Below are positions 24,433 to 32,232 of a DNA stretch of 49,158 nucleotides, one piece after another. Under the pieces are notes generated by a model that saw only the letters and a list, made by a program, of their open reading frames with translations, searched no databases and was not told the DNA's origin. Each line of letters opens with the position of its first letter. Within the stretch, counting starts at the first letter, position 1. Both the position numbers and the translations under genes were made by a program. The stretch lies in the NCBI GenBank assembly GCA_014764605.1, contig JACXWG010000003.1:1-49158 (forward strand), read 5' to 3'. Origin of the DNA: Quinella sp. 1Q5. Its GTDB lineage: Bacteria; Bacillota; Negativicutes; Selenomonadales; Selenomonadaceae.

Positions 24433-24690
24433 CCCGAGAACGGGGACAATTCGCATTCCGCGCAGGTACTCCCACTTCTTGGCCTCAGTTATCCACGTAG
24501 CTTCTGCAATTTTCTTGGGCGCGATAATCAACGGCTTCGACACCTCCTACCGATTATACCTAAGCTCTTGCAAGGCAGTCTGCGTTATAACCGTCTTGCC
24601 AAGCCCCATGTCCCAGAAAAGCCCTATAGACGAATTGCGGACCATGCTATCGATGCAGTACTGCTGATACGGATACGGGTTAAATTTCAT
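24433..24690 (-). pseudogene. Broken N-terminus of a phage-type SNF2/DEAD helicase
   Basis: From an ATG at 24690, behind a good AAAGGGGGTG site, the frame reads MKFNPYPYQQYCIDSMV, then Walker A GLFWDMGLGKTVIT, then TALQELRYNR and a TAG stop (codon 48, 24549-24547). The same frame goes on with EVSKPLIIAPKKIAEATW and ends its family likeness at RIVPVLG. This is the start of helicases common in Firmicute prophages. About 86 of the usual 450 or so codons remain, with one nonsense codon, so it is a dead fragment and a trace of a lost prophage. Confidence 0.8.
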
Positions 24691-24781
24691 TGTGCGTCAC
24701 CCCCTTTAGGAATCTTAGCAAAGTTATTATCAGAAAATCGTTTTCGGCGGCAAATATCAAATTGTTTACAGTAATTGGAAT

Positions 24782-24910
24782 TAATGCGTCGACGCCTCGC
24801 CTTGACAACCAAGAGCAAACTCGACGACTTTATCACGTTGTCTTAAAACGTATTCAGGATTGCCTTCCGATATTTTTTCAATCTGTACAACGAACAAACG
24901 AACAGCAAAT
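24782..24910 (-). pseudogene. C-terminal protein remnant next to the helicase fragment
   Basis: Forty-two codons without a start, reading VVQIEKISEGNPEYVLRQRD, KVVEFALGCQGE and ending in a stop. The composition is protein-like and unlike random intergenic sequence, but the 5' end is lost at the terminator of the next gene. No family is recognised; it may be part of the same prophage residue. The rest of 24691-24957 holds nothing else recognisable. Confidence 0.35.
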
Positions 24911-24945
24911 TAAAAAATCCCCCATATAACTTGGAGGATGATTTT
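24911..24945 (-). terminator. Terminator of the ATP-grasp fusion gene
   Basis: On the minus strand ATCCTCC pairs with GGGGGAT around AAGTTATAT, followed by TTTTT; 13 bases after the stop. Confidence 0.8.
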
Positions 24946-24957
24946 TTTGCGCGAGAC

Positions 24958-27861
24958 TTATTTAAGTAAACCGTCCTGAAGTTTTTCGTTAAGGTATCGA
25001 TAGTATTCAAAATTCGTGACGGCAACTTCATTGCGGATATTCGCGAAACCGGGCTGAATATAAGCTTCAAAGATTTTCAACTCGTAATCGTCGTTGTTCC
25101 TCTGAATGCAAACATCAAGCCCCATGTCGAAAACAGTATCCGCGAGGAACGATTGATAGTATTCGGGGAAGGTGCAACCCAAGTCCATGAGCCTATCGCA
25201 AAGAGTCTTCCAATTCTTGCCGAACTCCGCTTGGAGGAAGTCTTCAAAGTCCATCGTGTAGCTTATCGTCGGGACGAGGTCTCTTTGTCTGCCGATTTGC
25301 GGATAGGGAAAGACTTTAACCTTACCTTCTGCGCCACGCCGTGTATGCAATCTTATTGCAAACGGATTGCCCTGACGAGTCCGCGAGATGCAATAGGGTT
25401 GCGCAAGGTAATTCTTCTGGCTGAAATTCTCTTCGTAAAACTTTAACAGTTGTTCGACGCTCTTTAAATTAACCGTTTCGTCGTTGAAGGTCGCGACGTA
25501 CTTTCCGTTATCGAAGTTTATCCTTGCCATGCCTTTGCTACCTGCGCCAGTTGCTGGCTTCAAAATAACGTCGTCATGATATTTATCAAGCGACGATAAG
25601 AGATGACTGAACTCGTCAACAATTTGCGTCTCGACCAAAAAATTTTTAAAATGTTCGTCCTTAGAGAGCGTCTCATAGAAGGCTTGCCGCTTAATTCCAC
25701 TCACTGGACGAATCAGATAGCTGTGCTGTTTAAGTCGTTCCATGATGTCGGCAGTCTCGCCGCGGAAATAAGTTATGTCATTGTCGATAATCCGAGGCAA
25801 TGGGGCGACCTTCTCGACCTTAGAATTGTTTTCGAGTACAAGAGCTTTAACCGTCTTATTCTTAAACTCTATATCCGCTGGCGTAAAGAATAGTAGCTCA
25901 ATATTGAAGTGCTTAGCCATGCAGAACAGCGGATAACGCGGATTGGACAGTTCCCAGAAATTACAGGTGCCTTTCTTCATGACGCCGACTTGCAACGGAG
26001 GATTTTCTTGCGTTAAAGGTTGCGGCGGACGTTCAGGTAGGTCTGATTCGATTGTTATGCGCACGGAGCCAACTTGAATTACTCGGCGAGTCGTCTGTTC
26101 GGGCTTAAGTTCTTCGACTGTCGGTTGAGGTTCCTTAACGGGCTGAGCAATCTCTTTGGCGGGCTGAACTTCTTTAGCAGGCTCCTCAAAGCTGACGGAG
26201 TTAATTTCAATGCTCTTGCCCTTAAGATACGCGGCATAGGCAAGGAAGCCCGATAAGGTGTGTTGCACGTCGTCAATACGCACGCGGAAGGAGTCATCGC
26301 GAACAAAGAAGCTATCTAAGATGCGTGCGGGGTTTTTGAAATACATCGCCACTTCAGGAAAGAAGTAGGCGTCTAACAACTGGTCTGCGCGGAACTTCAC
26401 CGTTGAATAAAAAGTCTTCTCGTCCACACGTTCCCAAAGAGATTTCATTTCGGGTAAGGATTTCATGCGCCCAATCATTTTCGTCGTCGCCATGATTTGT
26501 TCTAACCTTATCGGGCTGTTTGCGTAGGCGTTGACCATCTTTGGCATATAGGGCAACATGTTATTAAGTCCAAGCTCAAAATACTTTGCTTCAGGACGAT
26601 AAATCGTGAACTCGTTGGCGGCGTAGGCGAGCCAGTGATCGTAGTTCTTCCAATACTCCGTCTTGATGAAGTAATCAAGTATGCGTTCGCACGATTCGAG
26701 AATCTCTGGAGCTTTGGTTATGGCGTAAAGGCGCAACAAGCCGTAGATAGCTTCGCCGTCATAGAAGGGAACGGCAAAATCTTTTCGCACGGAGAAATCT
26801 TTTATGTTCAAGGCGTGAATGAACGCCCCGTCCGCCTTTTGCACGGAAAAGATGCTACGGGCAATCGAATTCATCAGAGGGATATATTTCTTTGTGCCAG
26901 TCGCGGTCGTCCATTTAGTCAAAGCCAACAACGCAAGACCACTCATGCCGACAGTCGTCCTTCTGCCGTCGTTAAAATAAGCAATGTCCTCGCCGTCGGG
27001 AGTTTTACGGTAGACGATGTAATTGTTTATCGCATACGTCAAGCCGCGTTCGATTGCCGCGCCGAGATAGTCCTTGTCGTCGCCGTCTTCACTCACGGCA
27101 TAAACTTCCGCCATAGCGAACAGCGAACCCAAATGACGATGAATGTTGTAGCCCTCAATCACTTCATCATTGCAAGGATAAAAGCCGTAAACAAAAAGCC
27201 CGTCGTCCATGCATTGAGCCGCAAGATATTTCGCTGCCGCTTTCGACAGGTCGATAAAAAGTTCCGGCTCGTCTTGATTAAGTTCTCGTCTGTCCACAAC
27301 GTCGCCCTTGCCCGTCAGCTTTAAAGGCTCCGTCATTCCATCTTGAATAAAGATTGCTGACGTGTTGAACAGTTCAATCTTGTCCTTGCGATTCATCCTC
27401 GGAAAACCACGACCAAAGCGTTGCAGGCAATAAGCGTCTGCCTTCTTCGGTTGGAACTCGCACTTAGTCTTTTCCGGTTCAAAGGCGTAAAGAATTGAAT
27501 TAGCGTTAAGCTCCTGTTCCGTGAACGCTAGCTTATAATCTTTGTCGAGGGCTAATCCCTGCCTGAACCAGCCGCGCTTTCTGCCTTTTAGCTTGTCGAG
27601 ATATTCCGTCCATGTCATGCTTGCCGTAGACGTTACCCAATCCGCACGCAAAACGATTGGTTGCTCCTTGCCGGCGAAGGCTTTTTCCAACAAAGCCATG
27701 ACTGCTTCCCAAGCTTGCTCTGGTGTGTTACGGACGGCATGACGCACTACGGCTCGTTCCTTCAGCGTCGAGGCGGAAATGAACAATCGACACGGCTTAG
27801 CTCCAGCGAATGATTCTATAAAAGCTGGATAAATTTTCTCGGATAATTCTTTTAAAGCCAA
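24958..27861 (-). CDS. Large fusion: N-terminal domain, alpha-toroid enzyme-like domain, ATP-grasp (YheC/D-like)
   Basis: A 967-residue cytosolic protein of unusual build. Residues ~1-150 form an unassigned alpha/beta domain. Residues ~190-560 look like an (alpha/alpha) toroid of repeated helix pairs (YNIHRHLGSLFAMAEVY, GMSGLALLALTKW, YDGEAIYGLLRLYAI), as in glycosidases and epimerases. A Pro/Glu-rich linker with repeated AKE-QPxKE units (~575-605) leads to a C-terminal ATP-grasp domain of the YheC/YheD type (NPRYPLFCMAKHF, DDVILKPATGAGSKGMARI, RLHTRR, and FDMGLDVCI). ATP-grasp enzymes join a carboxylate to an amine or thiol. TTG 27861 has AAGGAG nine bases upstream, whereas ATG 27870 touches it. 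It has its own promoter and terminator. Activity and substrate are unknown. Confidence 0.75.
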   Translation of the reverse strand: MALKELSEKIYPAFIESFAGAKPCRLFISASTLKERAVVRHAVRNTPEQAWEAVMALLEKAFAGKEQPIVLRADWVTSTASMTWTEYLDKLKGRKRGWFRQGLALDKDYKLAFTEQELNANSILYAFEPEKTKCEFQPKKADAYCLQRFGRGFPRMNRKDKIELFNTSAIFIQDGMTEPLKLTGKGDVVDRRELNQDEPELFIDLSKAAAKYLAAQCMDDGLFVYGFYPCNDEVIEGYNIHRHLGSLFAMAEVYAVSEDGDDKDYLGAAIERGLTYAINNYIVYRKTPDGEDIAYFNDGRRTTVGMSGLALLALTKWTTATGTKKYIPLMNSIARSIFSVQKADGAFIHALNIKDFSVRKDFAVPFYDGEAIYGLLRLYAITKAPEILESCERILDYFIKTEYWKNYDHWLAYAANEFTIYRPEAKYFELGLNNMLPYMPKMVNAYANSPIRLEQIMATTKMIGRMKSLPEMKSLWERVDEKTFYSTVKFRADQLLDAYFFPEVAMYFKNPARILDSFFVRDDSFRVRIDDVQHTLSGFLAYAAYLKGKSIEINSVSFEEPAKEVQPAKEIAQPVKEPQPTVEELKPEQTTRRVIQVGSVRITIESDLPERPPQPLTQENPPLQVGVMKKGTCNFWELSNPRYPLFCMAKHFNIELLFFTPADIEFKNKTVKALVLENNSKVEKVAPLPRIIDNDITYFRGETADIMERLKQHSYLIRPVSGIKRQAFYETLSKDEHFKNFLVETQIVDEFSHLLSSLDKYHDDVILKPATGAGSKGMARINFDNGKYVATFNDETVNLKSVEQLLKFYEENFSQKNYLAQPYCISRTRQGNPFAIRLHTRRGAEGKVKVFPYPQIGRQRDLVPTISYTMDFEDFLQAEFGKNWKTLCDRLMDLGCTFPEYYQSFLADTVFDMGLDVCIQRNNDDYELKIFEAYIQPGFANIRNEVAVTNFEYYRYLNEKLQDGLLK

Positions 27862-27893
27862 ACAGACCATCTCCTTAATAAAAAATTTTTTTC

Positions 27894-27922
27894 ATACTAA
27901 CTGCGCCGCCGTTGCTTGTCAA
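27894..27922 (-). promoter_or_regulatory. Promoter of the ATP-grasp fusion gene
   Basis: TTGACA (27922-27917), a 17-base spacer and TAGTAT (27899-27894) on the minus strand, within the short gap after the HAD gene. Confidence 0.7.
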
Positions 27923-27923
27923 G

Positions 27924-28706
27924 TTAAACAAAATGATTGAGCATGTCGCCAACCGAATCAAAAACCTCCGACGCCTCGCGCTTAACGAAATCTTTTGCGC
28001 TGTAGACCGTGTAGCCGCCGAAATGTCGTATCATAGGCAAATCGTTCGACTCGTCGCCGATAACAAAAACTCTCGCGCCTTGCCAATTCATGACGCGCAA
28101 CAGACTTTCCACGCCTTGAGCCTTATTTATGCCCGCCGCCACGATGTCAAGGCTGTGAGTGTTCTTTTGAGCGTAAATCTCCGCGCCGTACTTCCGATTG
28201 ATAATTTCCGCCGCCTGCGCGGTGTCTTCGGGCGTCGTGAAGTCCAATGCCAGCTGATTTATCTTCTTCGGCAGCGTGGCGACTTGTTCATCATTAATTT
28301 TCGTCAAAGCGAACGACCATTTATCATATTCGCGAAACATCCACGATTGCTCGTTCGTCCGGCAATAAAATACCTCGTCCGCCGCCTCAAACGCAAAATG
28401 CAAGCTTTTATTCGCGCACGGCTCGTTCATCAGCTCTAACAAAACTTTTCGCGGGACTTCCGTCTCAAAAATGACTTTGCCCGCCTTATCGTGAATTATC
28501 GCCCCATTACAGCAAATCGCGAAGTCAACTTCCAATTTAAACTCCTCAAGGTGCCTCTCAAGCATGACAAACGAACGCCCCGTCACTATTCCGAATTTAT
28601 TGCCCGCCGCTCGCCAATTTTTTATCGCCCAAAGCTCGTCAGCGGGTATTTTTAAATTTCTGTACAACGTGCCGTCAAAATCAGTCGCCGCTACCTTAAA
28701 TTTCAT
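27924..28706 (-). CDS. Cof-type HAD-IIB phosphatase
   Basis: A 260-residue HAD hydrolase. Motif I VAATDFDGTLY carries both catalytic aspartates, motif II is GIVTGRS and motif III/IV is FVIGDESNDLPMI. The large C2-type cap between them is typical of sugar-phosphate or nucleotide-cofactor phosphatases. Its ATG lies 11 bases inside the 3' end of the glucosidase gene, so the two are co-translated; a sugar phosphate derived from the glucosidase product is a natural guess for the substrate. One promoter for the next gene lies immediately after its stop. Confidence 0.92.
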   Translation of the reverse strand: MKFKVAATDFDGTLYRNLKIPADELWAIKNWRAAGNKFGIVTGRSFVMLERHLEEFKLEVDFAICCNGAIIHDKAGKVIFETEVPRKVLLELMNEPCANKSLHFAFEAADEVFYCRTNEQSWMFREYDKWSFALTKINDEQVATLPKKINQLALDFTTPEDTAQAAEIINRKYGAEIYAQKNTHSLDIVAAGINKAQGVESLLRVMNWQGARVFVIGDESNDLPMIRHFGGYTVYSAKDFVKREASEVFDSVGDMLNHFV

Positions 28707-30402
28707 AAATTACTGCCTCCGTCGCCCGCAAATAGTTTTTCTCGTCAGGATAATTGCCCAAAATCTTTTTCCCGCCCGAAATCGGCAATTTAACGTCGTG
28801 CGTCGTGAAATTTACCGCAACTGTTATCGTCTTGCCGCCGAACGTCCGCTTGAAGATGTAAAGCTCCTCATTTTCCGGATAAAGTTCCTCGTACTCGCCG
28901 CGAAGTAAAATTTCACTCGAATTACGCAATTTGCTGAGCTTCCGATAGTAATTCAACACCGAGTCGGCGTCCCGCTCCTCAACCTCGACATTGCAACGCT
29001 TAAAATCCTCGTGCACAGGCAACCACGGCTTGCCACTCGTGAAGCCCGCGTTTTTTGTCGAATTCCACTGCATCGGCGTTCGCGCATTGTCCCGACTGAA
29101 CTTTTGCGCAAATCTTAACGCCTCTTTATCAGTCAATCCGTCCGCTCGCGCCAAATTATAATTGCCCCGCGTCGATATGTCATCAAAATCATCAATCGAA
29201 TCAAATTTTGCGTTCCCGAAGCCTAATTCCTCGCCTTGATAGATAAACGGCGTCCCGCGCAGGGTAAAAAGTATCGTCGCTAACGCCTTCGCCGCCAAAA
29301 TTTTATCCGCGCCGCTTGGGAAAAACGTATCTATCGAACGCGGGCGGTCGTGATTCTCAAAATATATCGGATACCAACTATCACGCGTCGCAATCTGGCT
29401 TTCCGTCAAAGTTTTTTTCCACTCGCTCAATTTATACAGCCGCGCACGGTGCCAAATCTCTATCCCATTACTAAACATAATATTAACGTGGCTGAACTCG
29501 AATAGCGTATTAAAAACTCCATTGTCGCCGACCCACGCGCTTAAATCGTCCGGTTTTACCCCATTTGCCTCCGCTACCATGAATATATCCTTCCATGCGA
29601 AGACTTTTTCCTTAAATTCGCGCAGATAATCTAAAATGCCAGGAGTCGCCGCCGTCATGTTGTGAATCGAACTTAAGCCGTCCTCCGAATCAACTTTCCC
29701 GTCCAAAAACTCGTTCGGCTTCTTAATATAAACAATCGCGTCGATACGAAAGCCGCTTGCGCCCTTTTTTAACCAAAAATTCGCCGCGTCATACAATGCT
29801 TGACGAACTTCGGGATTTTCCCAATTTAAATCCGGCTGAGCCTTCGCGAACGTGTGCAAATAATATTGTTGCCGCTCCTCGCACCATTCCCAAGCACTTC
29901 CGCCAAAAATCGAACGCCAATTATTTTTTTCATCGCGCCAAATATACCAATCGGATTTCGGATTATTTCTACTAGATTTCGACTCCAAAAACCATTTATG
30001 TTGGTCAGACGTGTGATTAAATACCAAATCAACGATAATTTTAATGTCGCGGGCGCGTGATTCGGCAATTAATTCGTCAAAATCGTCCATCGTGCCGAAT
30101 TTCTGGTCAATGTCAGTGTAATTAGCAATGTCATAGCCATTATCGACCATTGGCGAGACGTAAAACGGCGTCAACCAGATTGCTCCTACGCCTAAACTCT
30201 TAATATAGTCCAATTTTTGAGTAACGCCACGCAAATCGCCAGTGCCGGTGCCGTTCGTGTCCAAAAAACTCTTCGGATAGATTTGATAGATAGATTTTTT
30301 CTGCCACCAACGCAAATTTTCTGCTCCGAACGCGATAACCGGTGAAAAATAAGTTGCCGCCGTCATTGCAATCGCTCCTTTGATAAAAGTCCTCCTATTC
30401 AT
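28696..30402 (-). CDS. Tat-exported GH13 alpha-glucosidase
   Basis: A 568-residue glycoside hydrolase of the oligo-1,6-glucosidase / trehalose-6-phosphate hydrolase group. The N-terminus NRRTFIKGAIAMTAATYF is a twin-arginine signal, so it should act folded in the periplasm. GH13 regions are intact: DLVFNHTS (I), GFRIDAI with the nucleophile Asp (II), MVAEANG with the acid Glu (III) and FENHDRPRS (IV). The size and EWCEERQQYYLHTF segment fit alpha-1,4/1,6-glucosidases or sucrose isomerases. The ribosome binding site sits inside a terminator-like hairpin at 30402-30428. Confidence 0.93.
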   Translation of the reverse strand: MNRRTFIKGAIAMTAATYFSPVIAFGAENLRWWQKKSIYQIYPKSFLDTNGTGTGDLRGVTQKLDYIKSLGVGAIWLTPFYVSPMVDNGYDIANYTDIDQKFGTMDDFDELIAESRARDIKIIVDLVFNHTSDQHKWFLESKSSRNNPKSDWYIWRDEKNNWRSIFGGSAWEWCEERQQYYLHTFAKAQPDLNWENPEVRQALYDAANFWLKKGASGFRIDAIVYIKKPNEFLDGKVDSEDGLSSIHNMTAATPGILDYLREFKEKVFAWKDIFMVAEANGVKPDDLSAWVGDNGVFNTLFEFSHVNIMFSNGIEIWHRARLYKLSEWKKTLTESQIATRDSWYPIYFENHDRPRSIDTFFPSGADKILAAKALATILFTLRGTPFIYQGEELGFGNAKFDSIDDFDDISTRGNYNLARADGLTDKEALRFAQKFSRDNARTPMQWNSTKNAGFTSGKPWLPVHEDFKRCNVEVEERDADSVLNYYRKLSKLRNSSEILLRGEYEELYPENEELYIFKRTFGGKTITVAVNFTTHDVKLPISGGKKILGNYPDEKNYLRATEAVIYEI

Positions 30403-30428
30403 AAAAAAACCTCCTTGCGGAGGATTTT
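30402..30428 (-). terminator. Terminator-like hairpin holding the ribosome binding site of the glucosidase
   Basis: On the minus strand CCTCC-GCAA-GGAGG is followed by seven T and then the ATG at 30402. The GGAGG arm is the only ribosome binding site of the glucosidase gene, so one element can both end transcription from the DUF1850 gene and mask translation. Confidence 0.7.
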
Positions 30429-30435
30429 AACTTAT

Positions 30436-30870
30436 TCAAAAGGTCTTGACAATGATTTTAGTGCCGATAGGGAAAATTTTATAAAGCTCGTAGGTTTTGC
30501 CGTCCAAAATGATAGTAAGTTGGGTACCTTTGCCGGTTCGCAGTTCCAAATCGTGAAATTTTCTATTCATATCGAAGATAAACCAGTTTCCGTCGCGATG
30601 AAAGGTTCCGTCCGCCGCGTCGAATGGCAATCCGACGCCTTGAGACTGATATTTTGTTTTGACGAGGACGAATTCGCCGTTTTTAAGTTCAAGTTCCTCT
30701 ATGACGGGCGTTTTTTGCACTGAGTGGATAAATTTAATGGTGACAGGAAGATTTTCTCTGGAATTTATGACTGCGACGGCGTGATTATCAGTTCCGACGA
30801 AAATTTTAGGCTGATGAGTGATTGTAAGCAAACAAATCGACGCGAGAACGGCTAAAAAGATATTTTTCAT
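30436..30870 (-). CDS. DUF1850 domain protein
   Basis: A 144-residue protein with an N-terminal signal or anchor (FLAVLASICLLTITH) and a DUF1850 domain (VTIKFIHSVQKTPVIEEL, then KYQSQGVGLPF and the C-terminal GTKIIVKTF). DUF1850 proteins usually accompany TAXI-family TRAP transporters of organic acids; none is present here. An extended -10 box TGCTATAAT on the minus strand (near 30905-30911) and GGAGG before the ATG support expression. The palindromes upstream lie between it and the divergent permease gene and may control both. Confidence 0.8.
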   Translation of the reverse strand: MKNIFLAVLASICLLTITHQPKIFVGTDNHAVAVINSRENLPVTIKFIHSVQKTPVIEELELKNGEFVLVKTKYQSQGVGLPFDAADGTFHRDGNWFIFDMNRKFHDLELRTGKGTQLTIILDGKTYELYKIFPIGTKIIVKTF

Positions 30871-30932
30871 GATTGAGAGCCTCCGAAAAGAAATTTAGGA
30901 AGATTATAGCACGAAAACGGATTTGAGAATGA

Positions 30933-30977
30933 AATTTTCGTTTCAAAAAGTGTTTTGGAAGCCTCAAAACGAAAATT
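30933..30977. repeat. Inverted repeat upstream of the DUF1850 gene
   Basis: AATTTTCGTTT (30933-30943) is perfectly complementary to AAACGAAAATT (30967-30977) across 23 bases; the right arm overlaps the first metal-type operator. Confidence 0.7.
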
Positions 30978-30995
30978 ATCATAAATGATAATTTT
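30972..30995. promoter_or_regulatory. Palindromic operator 1 (Fur/Zur/MntR-like)
   Basis: Perfect 11-base arms AAAATTATCAT and ATGATAATTTT around AA. The ATTATCAT/ATGATAAT core resembles Fur-family boxes. Confidence 0.6.
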
Positions 30996-31082
30996 GCCCT
31001 GTAAAAAATGGCGTTGTAATGCGGGATTTTGGCTACCCTAAAAAAACGCCCTAAATTTTGGTGGATTCTTGGTTTGCTTGAG

Positions 31083-31105
31083 AAATTCTCATAAATGATA
31101 ATTTT
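31083..31105. promoter_or_regulatory. Palindromic operator 2 (Fur/Zur/MntR-like)
   Basis: The same core, with right arm ATGATAATTTT identical to operator 1 and a left arm with one substitution (TCTCAT for TATCAT), ending 20 bases before the -35 box of the permease promoter. Between the two operators nothing else is recognised. Confidence 0.6.
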
Positions 31106-31125
31106 ACGATTGACAAGAAGTTAGC

Positions 31126-31153
31126 TTGCAAAGGCGGGAAAAGGTGCTACAAT
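31126..31153 (+). promoter_or_regulatory. Promoter of the metal-ABC permease gene
   Basis: TTGCAA (31126-31131), a 16-base spacer ending TGC and TACAAT (31148-31153). Transcription would begin about 31160, next to the GTG start at 31161. Confidence 0.55.
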
Positions 31154-31160
31154 CTGCGCG

Positions 31161-31967
31161 GTGATTAAATTGTTTGAATATGAATTCATGCGCAACGCCC
31201 TAATCGCAGTCCTATTGGTTACGCCGCTGTTCGGATTGCTGTCGACGATGGTCGTCTCGAATCGAATGGCGTTTTTTTCGGACTCGTTAGGGCACGGGGC
31301 ATTCACGGGGATAGCAATCGGGGCGTTAATCGGCGTCGGCTCGGAAATTTTCGGGTTGCTAGGATTTTCGATAGGCTTTGCCCTGCTGATAACGTACATA
31401 AAGAACAAGACGCACGCGGGAGCCGATACGGTGATTGGGGTATTCAGTTCAACGGCGATAGCATTAGGGCTAATGTTGATGTCGGCGGGCGGGCAGTTCA
31501 ATAAATTTTCGCGATTCCTAATCGGCGACTTGCTAAGCATCACGCAAGAAGATTTAATCGGGCTGATGATAATTTTTTTAGTCGTTTTGATGAGTTGGGC
31601 GTTGCTGTTCAATCGGCTACTGATAATTTCGGTGAATCAGACGCTAGCACGCAGTCGCGGGATAAAAACTCAAGCCGTCGAGTCGATATTTGCGGTGATG
31701 TTGGCGGTCGTGGTGGCATTAAGTATTCAATGGGTCGGAATTTTGATAATCAACGCGCTATTAGTGTTACCGGCGGCGGCAAGTCGCAACGTGACTAATT
31801 CTGTTAAAAGCTATCACGTTTTGAGCGTAATAATTGCGTTGAGTTCTGGCTTGGCGGGATTAATCACGGCTTACGAGATAAATTCGGCGGCGGGAGCAAC
31901 AATTGTAGTATTTGCGGCGGTAATTTACTTTTTAACCTTGATATTGAAGCCGCGATTCATAAAGTAG
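31161..31967 (+). CDS. Metal ABC transporter permease (ZnuB/MntB family), lone gene
   Basis: A 268-residue ABC-3 family permease with about eight transmembrane helices and the conserved segments FSDSLGHGAFTGIAIG, HAGADTVIGV and QWVGILIINALLVLPAA. Such proteins import zinc, manganese or iron with a cluster A-I binding protein and an ATPase, neither of which is adjacent. The GTG start fits the family N-terminus (LFEYEFMRNAL), but there is no ribosome binding site and the promoter predicts a start point just before it, so the mRNA may be leaderless. Two palindromic operators upstream suggest metal-dependent repression. Confidence 0.88.
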   Translation: MIKLFEYEFMRNALIAVLLVTPLFGLLSTMVVSNRMAFFSDSLGHGAFTGIAIGALIGVGSEIFGLLGFSIGFALLITYIKNKTHAGADTVIGVFSSTAIALGLMLMSAGGQFNKFSRFLIGDLLSITQEDLIGLMIIFLVVLMSWALLFNRLLIISVNQTLARSRGIKTQAVESIFAVMLAVVVALSIQWVGILIINALLVLPAAASRNVTNSVKSYHVLSVIIALSSGLAGLITAYEINSAAGATIVVFAAVIYFLTLILKPRFIK

Positions 31968-31979
31968 GAGGCATTTTGA

Positions 31980-32201
31980 TTGAAAAGGGGCTTAGCGTTA
32001 ATATTTGTAGGGTTAGCGGGAATTTTATGGGCGAGTTCGGGCGTAGCGGTGCAAGATTTCTTTTCGCACTCTGAAAAGTCCGCAATGGAGCTAACGAATA
32101 TCAGAATGTGCGTAGCGGGCTTGATTTTAATAATAATGGCGGCGCGGAGGAAAAATTTTTGGTTATCGGTAAAAAAATTGAATGACAGCCCGAAATTATA
32201 G
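31980..32201 (+). pseudogene. Truncated duplicate of the EamA transporter 5' end
   Basis: A TTG start with GGAGG opens 73 codons nearly identical to the first 73 codons of the next gene (GLALIFVGLAGILWASSGVA shared). Where the intact gene has TGG (Trp) after SPKL, this copy has TAG. Likeness continues about 17 bases past the stop and then jumps to the ribosome binding site of the full gene. It is a tandem duplication of about 250 bases whose first copy has decayed. Confidence 0.85.
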
Positions 32202-32232
32202 TTAGACGTGACAATTTATAGGAGGATTTCGA

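Noticed and set aside
24690-24929. Plus-strand 79-codon frame over the prophage remnant
   Set aside because: It has no ribosome binding site, runs through the terminator of the opposite gene and matches nothing; the opposite-strand remnants explain the sequence better.
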